DNA of 64,000 bases from Alkaliphilus flagellatus (GCF_018919215.1 NZ_JAHLQK010000006.1:186001-250000); one strand, 5' to 3'. Shown: positions 43,460 to 53,518, counted from the stretch's first letter. Translations and numbers: made by a program. The notes: generated by a model from the sequence alone, not told the origin.

Positions 43460-45784
43460 ATGCAAGAATTAGATATAAGCTTTGGAAAACATCGGGCAGA
43501 TACTAACTGGAAACCCCAATACCTAACATGGGATGAATTTATAGAACTTCTACGAAAAGTACGTAGGACTAATGAAACTATGGCTCAATACGATAAGATG
43601 CACAATATTGGTAGAGGGAAAATAAAAGATGGGCCTGCATTTGTAGGTGGATTAGTACGAGGCGGTAGAAGGAAAAAAGAAAATATAGATACACGAAGCC
43701 TGATAACACTTGATGCAGATCACGCTGACGAAGATTTCCTATTCGCTGTAGAATTGGTGCTAGGAGGGTCAGCTTATGCTGTCTACTCCACCCACAGCCA
43801 TAGATCTGATAAGCCTAAATACAGACTGATTATACCTACAGATCGTGCTATGAGTCCTGACGAGTATGCTGCAGTTAGTAGAAAGGTAGCAGAAAATATA
43901 AGTATGGAGTACTTCGATAAAACTACTTTTGATGTTCACAGGCTTATGTATTTACCAAGCTGTAGTAAAGATGCGGAGCCTTTACTTGAGATATCAGAAG
44001 GAGATTATTTAGAAGTAGATAGTATTTTAGGAGAGTATGATGATTGGCAAGATCCATTATCGTGGCCACGACATGAAAGCGATAAAGTACAAAGACAAAC
44101 ATCTAAACGCATGGAAGATCCTAGAGCTAAAAATGGAGTAGTAGGGGCATTTTGTAGATGTTATTCCATTAGTGAGGCAATAGAGAAGTTTCTCCCAGGT
44201 ATATATGAGCCTGTAGATGATAGTTTAAATAGATATACCTATGTAGGCGCTAGTAGCCACGGAGGATTAGTTATTTACGATGAAGATACTTTTGCCTATA
44301 GTCACCATGAGAGTGATCCCTGTGGAGGTAGGGAGGTAAATTCATTCGATTTAGTTAGGCTTCATAAGTTTGGTAAATTGGATGATAAAGCTAGTGAGAA
44401 AACTAATATTACTAAACTACCTAGTTATGTAGCTATGTTAGCTTTTGCATCTAGCGATGGAAAAGTAAAGCGGAATAGATTATCAGAGTTATCTGAGGAC
44501 TTTGCTGATATTGAAACTGATGAAGAAGAGGAAGACGATTGGATAAGTAAACTTAAAGTAAATGAGAAAACGGGTCTACCTTTGTCTACTTCAAAGAATG
44601 CAGAAATAATTTTAAGTCATGGCCCTTTTAAAGGGGTATTAGCTTATGATGCCTTTGGTAACACAGAGGTTATAAGAGACGATTTGCCCTGGCGAAAGAG
44701 GGAAAGGCCTTATGAGGATTATGAGCCTTGGCTTGGAGCAGACGATAGGAGAATGGAACACTATTTTGGTAAAAACTATGAATTTAAATCAAGTAGTACG
44801 ATAAAAAATGCTTTTACAGAAGTAGCGCACATGAATAAATTTCATCCAATTATTGATTATTTAGAAGCTCAGCAGTGGGACGGAATTTCAAGATTAGAGT
44901 CTTTATTTATAGATTATCTAGGAGCTGAAGATTCTCTTTATATAAGAGAAGTTACTAGAAAAATGTTTGTAGCAGCTGTTAAAAGATTATATGAGCCTGG
45001 TTGTAAGTTTGACTATATGATGGTACTAGTTGGGCCACAAGGCTGCGGTAAAAGTACAATTATTCAAATGTTAGCAAGGAATTGGTTCAGTGATTCTCTA
45101 AAAACCTTTGATACTAAAGATGCTGGAGAGCATTTACAGTCAGCTTGGATTTTTGAATTTGGTGAATTAGCAGGAATGACAAAAACAGAAGTTGATGAGA
45201 TTAAACAGTTTATTACAAAAAGATCTGATAAATATAGAGTTGCCTATGACCGGGTGGTTACAGATTTTCCTAGAAAATGCGTTTTCTTTGGAACTACAAA
45301 CAACTGGAACTTCTTAAAGGACCCTACAGGGAATCGTAGGTTTTGGCCCGTAAATGTTGATCCTGCAAAAAGGACGAAAAGTATTTTTGAAGATTTAACA
45401 GAATACGATATTGGCCAGATGTGGGCGGAAACTTTAGAGGCATATAAAGCTGGAGAAAGCCTAATTTTATCCCCTGAGGTAGACAAGGAAGCAGCTAAAA
45501 TACAAGGATTGCATATGGAAGATGATCCTAGGGTAGGATTGATACAAGAATGGCTAGAAACTCCAATAGAAGACGATATGGGCCAAAGTACAGGGCAATT
45601 AAGAACTAGAGTATGTGCATCTCAAGTATGGGCCGAGTGTCTTCACAATAAAACGAGTTCTATTAGACCTTGGGAAGCAAGAGAAATCAGTGATATTCTA
45701 CGTAGAATTCCAGGATGGAAAGAACGTAAAACTAGAGCGAGAATACCTGGTTATGGAGCGCAAAATGTATTTGAAAGAGTGTAG
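43460..45784 (+). CDS. VapE/D5-like phage primase-helicase
   Basis: 774 residues. Residues about 60-190 resemble an archaeo-eukaryotic-type primase (SLITLDADHADEDF; YSTHSHRSDKPKYRLI). The C-terminal half is the virulence-associated E/superfamily-3 helicase: Walker A GPQGCGKST near 524-532, then WIFEFGELAGMTKTEVDEIK and FFGTTNNWNFLKDPTGNRRF. It would open and prime the phage origin. Confidence 0.88.
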   Translation: MQELDISFGKHRADTNWKPQYLTWDEFIELLRKVRRTNETMAQYDKMHNIGRGKIKDGPAFVGGLVRGGRRKKENIDTRSLITLDADHADEDFLFAVELVLGGSAYAVYSTHSHRSDKPKYRLIIPTDRAMSPDEYAAVSRKVAENISMEYFDKTTFDVHRLMYLPSCSKDAEPLLEISEGDYLEVDSILGEYDDWQDPLSWPRHESDKVQRQTSKRMEDPRAKNGVVGAFCRCYSISEAIEKFLPGIYEPVDDSLNRYTYVGASSHGGLVIYDEDTFAYSHHESDPCGGREVNSFDLVRLHKFGKLDDKASEKTNITKLPSYVAMLAFASSDGKVKRNRLSELSEDFADIETDEEEEDDWISKLKVNEKTGLPLSTSKNAEIILSHGPFKGVLAYDAFGNTEVIRDDLPWRKRERPYEDYEPWLGADDRRMEHYFGKNYEFKSSSTIKNAFTEVAHMNKFHPIIDYLEAQQWDGISRLESLFIDYLGAEDSLYIREVTRKMFVAAVKRLYEPGCKFDYMMVLVGPQGCGKSTIIQMLARNWFSDSLKTFDTKDAGEHLQSAWIFEFGELAGMTKTEVDEIKQFITKRSDKYRVAYDRVVTDFPRKCVFFGTTNNWNFLKDPTGNRRFWPVNVDPAKRTKSIFEDLTEYDIGQMWAETLEAYKAGESLILSPEVDKEAAKIQGLHMEDDPRVGLIQEWLETPIEDDMGQSTGQLRTRVCASQVWAECLHNKTSSIRPWEAREISDILRRIPGWKERKTRARIPGYGAQNVFERV

Positions 45785-45832
45785 CAGAAAGAGAATTTTT
45801 ACTAGCACACGTCTAACACATCAAACACACCG

Positions 45833-45934
45833 CTGTGTTTAATGTTGCAGTACATGTAGCAGTAAATGGCATATGGTTAAACACAGACCATGTGTAGTAA
45901 TACCAAAGTATATAGTGCTGTTGTGTTTAATGTG
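45833..45934. repeat. Repeats downstream of the primase-helicase gene
   Basis: CTGTGTTTAA (45833-45842) is inverted as TTAAACACAG (45877-45886) and repeated as TGTGTTTAA (45922-45930). The 300-bp gap 45785-46087 contains no gene, and GTATGCTA is also repeated near 45998-46014. Such AT-rich repeats beside replication genes could be the phage origin or a regulatory site. Confidence 0.4.
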
Positions 45935-46087
45935 TTAGTAAAATTACTATTAAAGATAAATAGTAAATAGCATAGGGAATATAAAAAAAGTAATTTGTAT
46001 GCTAGTGTATGCTAAATAGAAATAATCTTAATACGCATGCGTGTGAGGAACATTAGCACAAATTTAAATTGTGAGGTAAGAATAAAA

Positions 46088-46369
46088 ATGCGAGAATCTA
46101 GAATTGAAAAAGAGTTAGTAAATAGAGTTAAAGCTATAGGTGGACTAGCATGGAAATTTGTTTCACCTGGTACGTCAGGAGTGCCGGATAGGATTGTGAT
46201 ACTTCCAGACGGACAAACGATATACGTAGAACTAAAACGACCAGGAGCTAAACCAGAACCATTACAGTTAAAACGTCATAAAGAACTAAGAAATAGAGGG
46301 CATAAAGTCTTTGTTATAGATAGCCTTGAAGGCGTAAAAAGTTTTATTCAGGAGGTGATGCCAAAATGA
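46088..46369 (+). CDS. VRR-NUC domain nuclease
   Basis: 93 residues from ATG 46088 (GAGGTAAG upstream). A complete VRR-NUC fold: RESRIEKELVNRVKAIGGLA, WKFVSPGTSGVPDRIV (G-x-PD), then TIYVELKRPGAK (ExK). These small phage nucleases often pair with SNF2-type helicases. Its TGA overlaps the ATG of the helicase gene. Confidence 0.88.
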   Translation: MRESRIEKELVNRVKAIGGLAWKFVSPGTSGVPDRIVILPDGQTIYVELKRPGAKPEPLQLKRHKELRNRGHKVFVIDSLEGVKSFIQEVMPK

Positions 46370-47749
46370 AGTTCATTCCACACCAATACCAGGAATACGC
46401 CACACAGCGTATCCTGGATACAAATTACATAGCCTTGTTGCTGGAAATGGGCTTAGGTTGACAAAACCGTAAGTACTCTAACAGCCATAGACCTTTTACT
46501 TAACGATTATTTTGATGCTTCTAAGGTATTAGTAATTGCACCATTAAGAGTGGCAGATGATACTTGGGCCAGAGAAGTAGAGAAATGGGATCATCTTAAA
46601 CATTTAAAGATTAGTAAGGTTTTGGGAAGTGCTACAACCAGAAGAAAAGCCTTAAAAGCTGAAGCTGATATATACGTGATAAATAGGGAAAATGTAGAAT
46701 GGCTTGTCAGTGAATATGGCAGTGAGTGGCCCTTCGATACAGTAGTAATCGATGAACTTTCAAGTTTTAAAAATCATCAGTCAAAGCGATTTAGAGCACT
46801 TCGACGAGTTAGGCCAATGATGAAAAGAGTAATCGGACTTACAGGAACACCGGCACCAAATGGGCTTATAGACTTATGGCCACAAATATACCTGTTAGAC
46901 CAGGGTGAAAGATTAGGCAAAACAATTACAAGCTATAGGGATCGATATTTTGTACCAGGAGAAAGAGACGGCTACGTAGTTTACAAGTGGAAACAGAAAC
47001 AAGAATCAGAGCAGCGAATCTACGAAGCTATTTCAGATATAGCGGTATCTATGAAAGCTGAAGATTGGCTTGACCTTCCAGAGAGGATAGACCATACAGT
47101 GCATGTTAAATTAAATGATAAAGCAAAAGAGCAATATAAAAAACTTGAAAAAGAGTTGCTGCTTCCATTCCAGGACGCAGACGTAGTAGCTTCTACAGCA
47201 GCAGTACTATCTAATAAATTACTTCAAATGGCCAGTGGAGCTGTATATGACGAAGAGAGAGGCGTGAAGCTAATCCACGACGCAAAACTTGATGCGTTGG
47301 AAGATATTATAGAGGCTGCCAATGGAAAACCGGTAATGGTATTTTATAATTTCAAACATAGTTTATCACGGATTCAAGAACGTTTTCCGAAAGCTAGAAT
47401 ACTGAGAAAAGGCAAAGATGGGAACGAAGATATTAGGACTTGGAATAATGACGAGATCCCAATTCTACTACTTCATCCAAAATCAGCCGGCCATGGGCTA
47501 AATCTTCAAGAATCTAGCTGCCAGACAGTAGTATGGTACGATCAGATATGGAGCTTAGAAGAAGATCAACAAGCTAATGCAAGAGTACACAGACAAGGAC
47601 AGAAACACCGTATATTTATTATGAGATTGGTAGCTGAAGGAACTATGGACGAAGAAGCAGTAGCAGCACTAGATCGAAAAGCATCAGGACAAGATGCATT
47701 AATGGTAGCAGTAAAAGCTAGAATAGAGAAACTTAAAAAGGGGGCATAA
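46366..47749 (+). pseudogene. SNF2-family DNA helicase, frameshifted in Walker A
   Basis: The ATG overlaps the VRR-NUC stop. It reads MKFIPHQYQEYATQRIL, then LLLEMGLG, then meets TGA at 46459-46461. Removing the four bases TGAC at 46459-46462 restores GLGKTVSTLTAIDLLLNDYF and the remaining frame to 47749, with motifs DTVVIDELSSFKNH (II), GLTGTPAPNGLIDLWPQIY (III region) and NARVHRQGQKHRIFIMRLV (VI). The lesion sits exactly in the ATP-binding loop. As read, only a 399-residue fragment from ATG 46550 without Walker A could be made. Confidence 0.85.
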
Positions 47750-47751
47750 AG

Positions 47752-48243
47752 GTGAAAAATTCAGAAATGACTAAATTAGTAAAAGAAGCTATAAAAGAAT
47801 TTAAGATAGAGAATCAAAAGCAAGAGAAAAAACAAGTTTACCATAATACTAGATTGCTACTTAGGCATTACAATGATTTACAAGAGCATATACTAGACGC
47901 TGTAGACAATATAAATCAAATGGAATGTGATATAGATATCCATGAGTTAAACGAGGACGACCTATATATTTTAAGTATTAAACAGTCAAAAGTAAAAACA
48001 TTAATTATGTTAGCACATATTGATGTATCGTTAGAGAAATTAAAGCAGAAACAGATAAAATTAGGTACTGTTGAAAAGTATCGAGCATTAGAAATGTTTT
48101 ATTTTCAAGGTAAAACTTACGAACAAATTCAAGAGGAATTGCATTGTGGTTTAGGTACACCTGGAAGATGGGTAAATCAAATGGTTAATCAACTTAGTAT
48201 TTATTTATTTGGGATTGATGGATTAAAGCAGATGCTAAAATAG
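47752..48243 (+). CDS. RinA/ArpU-like late transcription regulator
   Basis: 163 residues, GTG start. Helical, with C-terminal sigma-70 region-4-like HTH: KYRALEMFYFQGKTYEQIQE then ELHCGLGTPGRWVNQMVNQL. Such sigma-like proteins sit at the end of the early module, just before the packaging genes, and switch on late transcription. Confidence 0.7.
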   Translation: MKNSEMTKLVKEAIKEFKIENQKQEKKQVYHNTRLLLRHYNDLQEHILDAVDNINQMECDIDIHELNEDDLYILSIKQSKVKTLIMLAHIDVSLEKLKQKQIKLGTVEKYRALEMFYFQGKTYEQIQEELHCGLGTPGRWVNQMVNQLSIYLFGIDGLKQMLK

Positions 48244-48352
48244 TGCTAAAAAGATGCTATTTTTATACTAAGGTAAATGTGTTAATATGGTACTAAGGAA
48301 AACTATATAAAGCAGCCATGATTACGAGAGAACCTCCTTTCAAGATTATTAG

Positions 48353-48395
48353 AAAACCCTATTAGGTGCGAAATCCTGCTAGGGTTTTTATGTTT
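48353..48395 (+). terminator. Terminator-like hairpin
   Basis: AAACCCTA pairs with TAGGGTTT, then T residues, about 110 bp after the late regulator gene. Confidence 0.6.
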
Positions 48396-48546
48396 GATAA
48401 TGTTATTTCATTATGATTGCATAAAAAGTAATCAAAATGTAATCAAAAAGACATCAAAAAGTAACTAAAATGTAAGTCAAACCTAGTATAATGGCATTAT
48501 AGAAAATTATAACTTAGAAAGAAAATGTTTCCTCCCCTTTATTTAA

Positions 48547-48577
48547 CCTCACTGGGACTCGCTCAGTGGGGTTTTTT
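48547..48577 (+). terminator. Terminator-like hairpin
   Basis: CCTCACTG (48547-48554) pairs with CAGTGGGG (48564-48571) allowing one G-T pair, followed by six T. Confidence 0.65.
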
Positions 48578-49020
48578 ATTACTCAAAATTAAGGCTAATA
48601 AGAGAGCATAAAACAACATTTAAGGTGGGACGAACTACTATCTAACAATCACCATATGGTAAAAAATATCATATTCGACATAATCAGTCTGTTTTTGCTA
48701 TGGACAAAAAGTTTTACTTGCATTACCATAGTATATATAAAGTATTTACAAATATACCATAATGATATATATTTGTAAAAATTTTATAATTGTGTACTTG
48801 TCATTTAAGTGATATTTATCACCTAAATAAACTAACCCTCAAATCAATGCATCTCTGGACAAGCTGACATTGACTCGAGGGTAGAGCACCTTTACACAAA
48901 ATGGCAAAAGTTATCTCTATTATATACCATATTAGGATATTTGTGAAGGTAGCATTAATAAAAGGGGGATAGAAGAAGTTATTTTCATGTCCTAAAATAA
49001 TAATAATATGAGGTGAAATT
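48578..49020 (+). other. Gap before the PPC-like cargo gene
   Basis: About 440 bp without a credible gene. It contains a 14-bp dyad GTGATATTTATCAC (48809-48822) and a TTTACAAATATA...TATATATTTGTAAAA pairing. These may be regulatory or part of a packaging site; nothing else is seen. Confidence 0.4.
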
Positions 49021-49545
49021 ATGAAAAAAAGATTAATGATTACGACTTTTATTGTTTTAATATGTGGATTAACATTCGCATCAGCAGCTAGTATCAAATG
49101 GAGTGAATCTGGAGAATGGGTTGATGCAAATTCAATTAACGATACTATGCCAGCTTTTTTATTTGATGCAACAGGTCATGGATTTGATATTTTTGGTGTA
49201 TGTTCTTCAGTAGATAAAGAAGACTGGTATCAAATTAGAACAGAAGTAAATGGCATATTTAATATTGAATTAGATTTGGCGGATACTAATTTAGACGCAG
49301 ATGTGTACCTTGTTCGTCCAGATGGAACAGTTATGTATCCAGGATATCCTAGTGGAACTAGTAAATTGTTAACAAATATATATATACCTACAAATCAGAA
49401 TTGGATGATTAAGGTAGTTTATAAAAGTGGAATACCTAAAAAACCATATGAATTGTGGGTTGGATTGAGTCCAGCTTCTTATAAATCATATTCAGAAGTT
49501 ATAAATTTAGAAGATGTACCACAAAATCTATTGCCTGTAAAATAA
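49021..49545 (+). CDS. Secreted PPC-like domain protein (phage cargo)
   Basis: 174 residues with a clear signal peptide (KKRLMITTFIVLICGLTFAS, cut after ASA). The mature part has the pre-peptidase C-terminal pattern: W/YQIRTEVNGIFNIELDLAD with NLDADVYLVRPDG, a beta-sandwich found on secreted proteins. Gene stands between the late regulator and the terminase, where morons are often inserted; it could modify the lysogen's surface. Function unknown. Confidence 0.6.
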   Translation: MKKRLMITTFIVLICGLTFASAASIKWSESGEWVDANSINDTMPAFLFDATGHGFDIFGVCSSVDKEDWYQIRTEVNGIFNIELDLADTNLDADVYLVRPDGTVMYPGYPSGTSKLLTNIYIPTNQNWMIKVVYKSGIPKKPYELWVGLSPASYKSYSEVINLEDVPQNLLPVK

Positions 49546-49680
49546 TAGAATAATAGATAGCAAGTCTATGAATGACTTTATGTTTTACAATACATAATAA
49601 ATTTTATTTGCTCAAAAAATATAATAAGAAAATAACTCAACTAAAGAGTTAGTAAAATATAGATATAATTATAAGAATTA

Positions 49681-49723
49681 AGAGCCAACAGGCTCTTTTC
49701 TTTTGCACAAAATAAAAGAATAG
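49681..49723. repeat. Left flanking repeat of the NACHT cassette
   Basis: About 43 bp, starting with the hairpin AGAGCC-AACA-GGCTCT and T run, then GCACAAAATAAAAGAATAG. It is closely similar to 51805-51848 (AGAGCC-AACC-GGCTCT ... GCAACAAAACAAACGAATAG). The pair bounds the NACHT gene. Confidence 0.7.
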
Positions 49724-49811
49724 TTGTTATATATTGTCGAAACTTGACACACGAAATATGTAGGATTTAAGAACCTTTTGCCGAATGAGTAGGTGAGAGG
49801 GAGTGGTCGAA

Positions 49812-51806
49812 ATGAGTGAAAATATAGCAAATGAAATTATTAAAGAAGTGGCTGTTTGGGGAGTACCTCAAATGATTGATTTGATTATAACTACTTATGT
49901 AAAACCTAAATTAAAAAAGAATACTAAAGATAGTAATTCGATTCTCGAGGAAAAGTTAAGTGAATATTTAAGAAGAAGCTATAATAAATATTTATATATG
50001 AATACTATAGTATTTAAAAATCAACAAAAAACAATAGATGATTTATATATTCCTTTAACTGTATCAAAACGTAATATAAAACCTAAAGTTGGTTATGCTA
50101 ATATACTTATTAATAAATTTCCAGATAATTTCATTCCTTTATATACAAAGGTTCTATTAATTGATAATGCAGGTATGGGTAAATCGACAATAATAAAATA
50201 TTTGTATTTAGAAGCGATAAAACAAAACAAAGGAATTCCTATACTTATAGAATTAAGAAGATTAGGTCAAGATGACGTTATTATTGATTTTATAACAAAT
50301 GAAATAAGTAATATAAGGAAAAAGTTTGATAATGATGATGTATATAATTTAATAGAGGGCGGTGAGTTTATATTTTTCTTTGATGGATATGATGAAATAG
50401 TTGAGGAATCTAAAGGAAAAATAACGGATGCTTTACGAGAATTCATTTCAAAGGCTGAAAAGAATATGTTTATAATATCTTCAAGAGAGGAAAGTTCACT
50501 TAGCTGTTTTGGGGATTTTCAAAGATTCGATATAAAGCCATTGAGAAAGGAAGAAGCATATGATTTAATATGTAAATATGATAATAATGGCGAGTTATCA
50601 AAACAACTGATAACTAAACTTGAAAATGAGGAAAATCTTAAAATAATTAATGAATTCTTAACAAATCCATTAATGGTATCTTTACTATATAAAGCATTTG
50701 AATATAAGTCAAATGTTCCTTACAAAAAGAGTATTTTTTATAGACAAGTATATGACGCACTATTTGAAGATCATGATAGAAGTAAAGGGGGAGCATATGT
50801 TCATCCTAAAAAAAGTAATTTAGATATAGAGGATTTTTATAGAATACTTAGGATATTAGGGTTTTTAACTTTGAAAGAAGGTATAACCTATTCTAAAGAA
50901 AAGCTTATTGAAATATTAAAGAGATCAAAACAATATGCAACTGGAATTGAATTTAAAGAAAATGATTTTATTTATGATATCACCTATTCAGTACCTTTAT
51001 TACTTAAAGAAGGCACTGAGTATAAATGGATTCATAAATCATTTCAAGAATACTTTGCTGCAAGTTACATCTGCATTGATGCTAAAGAAAATCAAAGTAA
51101 GTATTTATCTCAAATGATAAGTAATAAGAAAATGGATAGATATTATAATATATTAGATTTCTGCTATGATATTGATTATAAAGAGTTTAGGAAAGTTATA
51201 ATTTATCCAACTATAAAAAAATTTATAGAGTATTATGAGAATTCATATACTGATGAACCGTATGAAAATTATAATGCAGAAGATTTAGATGTTAGAAAAA
51301 ATTTGAATTTTATATATGAAAATACATATATAATAAAAATAGATAAAGCAGTACCTAGTATAGATGAGCAATTAAAATATACGAAGGAGAAATTCAAGGA
51401 AATTTTTAGAGGATGGAAGTATGTGTCGGATAAAAATGCAGCTATGTTGATTAGCAATACTGGAATTTGTGTTGGGTATCTTAAGGGATATACAAATAGA
51501 ATTCTATTGAAGTTGTTAAGCAGTAAACAATCACCTATTATCAAAAAAGATATACATACAAAATCAAAACGATATTCAGAAAATATATTTAACCAGCTTG
51601 TTGAAGGAGAACATCTCATAAATGAAAATCCAGCCAATATACTAAATAATCATGAAATATTTGGCGAAGTTAATAGATTCCTAATTGAATATTTGCCTCA
51701 AGGAGATGGTACTAATTTAATATTTGATTATGCTGAATGCGTAAAATTTAAAAAAGAAATAGAAGAAGAAATTAAATTTGAAAAAGAAAATAAGTTATTT
51801 TTATAG
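49812..51806 (+). CDS. NACHT-domain NTPase (probable anti-phage defence protein)
   Basis: 664 residues from ATG 49812 (GTG 49803 in frame). Residues about 1-85 form a helical N-terminal region. The NACHT/STAND NTPase has Walker A NAGMGKST (K124) and Walker B FIFFFDGYDE (D191, D194, E195), then ISSREESSL (sensor 1). The C-terminal half lacks clear leucine repeats but holds a conserved-looking tail from about 530. Bacterial NACHT proteins are known defence proteins that sense phage, and here the gene lies inside a prophage between the regulator and terminase with repeats on both sides, suggesting a transferable cargo. Confidence 0.8.
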   Translation: MSENIANEIIKEVAVWGVPQMIDLIITTYVKPKLKKNTKDSNSILEEKLSEYLRRSYNKYLYMNTIVFKNQQKTIDDLYIPLTVSKRNIKPKVGYANILINKFPDNFIPLYTKVLLIDNAGMGKSTIIKYLYLEAIKQNKGIPILIELRRLGQDDVIIDFITNEISNIRKKFDNDDVYNLIEGGEFIFFFDGYDEIVEESKGKITDALREFISKAEKNMFIISSREESSLSCFGDFQRFDIKPLRKEEAYDLICKYDNNGELSKQLITKLENEENLKIINEFLTNPLMVSLLYKAFEYKSNVPYKKSIFYRQVYDALFEDHDRSKGGAYVHPKKSNLDIEDFYRILRILGFLTLKEGITYSKEKLIEILKRSKQYATGIEFKENDFIYDITYSVPLLLKEGTEYKWIHKSFQEYFAASYICIDAKENQSKYLSQMISNKKMDRYYNILDFCYDIDYKEFRKVIIYPTIKKFIEYYENSYTDEPYENYNAEDLDVRKNLNFIYENTYIIKIDKAVPSIDEQLKYTKEKFKEIFRGWKYVSDKNAAMLISNTGICVGYLKGYTNRILLKLLSSKQSPIIKKDIHTKSKRYSENIFNQLVEGEHLINENPANILNNHEIFGEVNRFLIEYLPQGDGTNLIFDYAECVKFKKEIEEEIKFEKENKLFL

Positions 51807-51848
51807 AGCCAACCGGCTCTTTTTTCATGCAACAAAACAAACGAATAG
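51805..51848. repeat. Right flanking repeat of the NACHT cassette
   Basis: Second copy of the hairpin-containing repeat; it overlaps the NACHT stop codon and doubles as its terminator (AGAGCC/GGCTCT and T6 run). It leads straight into the small terminase gene. Confidence 0.7.
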
Positions 51849-51871
51849 CAACTAGCAATGGGGTGGTGGTA

Positions 51872-52279
51872 ATGAAGAAAAGAGAAGCAACAAGACAACA
51901 AAAATTGTTTGTAGATGAGTTTTTAAGGTTGAGGAAAAAAAATCAAGGTCAAGCTGCAATCAATGCAGGATATAGTAAAAAATCAGCAGATAGTCAAGCT
52001 TACCAACTCCTACAAAATCCTATAGTTTTAGAATATTTACATGAACGAGAAAATGAGATAAAACAAGAGCTACAAGAGGAATTCATATTTGATGCTATAG
52101 AGGCTAGAAAAGAAATGTATAAGATATTAAAAAATCCAAAGGCAAGAGATATAGATAAAATAACTATAGCTAAAGATTTCTTAGATAGGGCAGGATTTAA
52201 GCCTACAGATAAATTAGAACATAATGGAGCTATAGCTAATGAGGTTAATATAGTAATAGATGGTGATGAGTTTGATTAA
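51872..52279 (+). CDS. terS: Terminase small subunit
   Basis: 135 residues from ATG 51872, with GGGGTGGTGG upstream; ATG 51827 is in frame but lies in the repeat. An HTH-type N-terminus (QQKLFVDEFLRLRKKNQGQA then AINAGYSKKSADSQAYQLL) is typical of Terminase_2. Recognises phage DNA for packaging with TerL, which overlaps it by 20 bp. Confidence 0.88.
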   Translation: MKKREATRQQKLFVDEFLRLRKKNQGQAAINAGYSKKSADSQAYQLLQNPIVLEYLHERENEIKQELQEEFIFDAIEARKEMYKILKNPKARDIDKITIAKDFLDRAGFKPTDKLEHNGAIANEVNIVIDGDEFD

Positions 52280-53507
52280 CATTCAAATTAACTCAAATGT
52301 ATTTAATCCTATCTATCTCAAACACCAATTAAAGAACCAAAACAGATATCAGATTTACTACGGAGGATCATCCAGTGGTAAATCTTTTTCTTTGGCTCAA
52401 AGGACTGTTTTAGATGTGCTTAATGGTAAAAGAAACTATCTTATAGTTAGAAATGTTCAAAACACCATTAGAAGGTCATGTCTAAATGAGATTACAAAGG
52501 CTATTAGTAGTTTTAAAGTAGCAGACTACTTCGATATAAACAAAACAGATTTAACTATTACTTGTAAATTAAATAAGAAACAAATTCTATTTGCGGGATT
52601 AGATGATCCAGAGAAGATTAAATCTATTACACCTATAGATGGAGTTATAACAGATATATGGGTGGAGGAAGCTACAGAGTGTGACTATAAGGCAATAAAG
52701 CAGCTAGATAAGAGACTTAGAGGAAGGTCTAAAGCTAAGAAAAGGTTGACGTTAAGCTTTAACCCGATACTTAGAGATCATTGGCTTTATAAAGAATATT
52801 TCTCTATATGGGAAGATAATAAGAAGTATGTAGAAAAAGAAGATGTTAGCATATTAAAGACTACATACAAAGATAATCAATTCCTAACTGATGATGATAT
52901 AAAAGCATTAGAGAATGAAACGGATCCATATTACTATGAAGTTTATACTTTAGGTAACTGGGGAATCCTTGGGGCTGTTATCTTTAAGAATTGGAAGGTT
53001 AAGGATTTTAGTGATATAGAAAGTACCTTTAATAACTTTAGAAACGGAGTTGACTGGGGATTTGGTAGCGACCCGTTTGCTTTTATAAGGGCACATTATG
53101 ATAAGTCTAGGAAGAAGCTTTATTTATGTGATGAAATATATGCTACTGAATTAGAGAATGAGGATAGTGCTAATTTAGTAAAGGAAAAAGTTAATAACGA
53201 GATAGTTATATGCGATAGTGCTGAACCTAAATCTATTAGAGATTTTAAGAAATATAGAGTTAGGTCAGTAGCAGCTAAGAAGGGTCCAGGTTCTATTGAG
53301 TATGGTATTAAATTCTTACAAAGTTTAGAAATAATAATACATCCAAGATGCCAAAATGCTAGGAATGAGTTTAGTAAATATAAGTGGAAAGAAGATAAGA
53401 TGGGTAATGTACTACCTATTCCAATTGATAAAGATAACCACATTATAGATGCTCTTAGATATGCAATGGAGGGCGAAGGTAAAGGCGGACTAAAGATAAT
53501 GAAATAG
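52260..53507 (+). CDS. terL: Terminase large subunit (PBSX/Xtm-like)
   Basis: 415 residues. The ATPase has Walker A GGSSSGKS near 36-43 and the acidic Walker B ITDIWVEEATECD. The C-terminal nuclease domain has VDWGFGSDPFAFIRAHYD and later acidic residues (DNHIIDALRYAME). It pumps and cuts DNA during packaging. It overlaps terS and precedes the portal gene by 11 bp. Confidence 0.93.
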   Translation: MVMSLINIQINSNVFNPIYLKHQLKNQNRYQIYYGGSSSGKSFSLAQRTVLDVLNGKRNYLIVRNVQNTIRRSCLNEITKAISSFKVADYFDINKTDLTITCKLNKKQILFAGLDDPEKIKSITPIDGVITDIWVEEATECDYKAIKQLDKRLRGRSKAKKRLTLSFNPILRDHWLYKEYFSIWEDNKKYVEKEDVSILKTTYKDNQFLTDDDIKALENETDPYYYEVYTLGNWGILGAVIFKNWKVKDFSDIESTFNNFRNGVDWGFGSDPFAFIRAHYDKSRKKLYLCDEIYATELENEDSANLVKEKVNNEIVICDSAEPKSIRDFKKYRVRSVAAKKGPGSIEYGIKFLQSLEIIIHPRCQNARNEFSKYKWKEDKMGNVLPIPIDKDNHIIDALRYAMEGEGKGGLKIMK

Positions 53508-53518
53508 GAGGTGACAAC

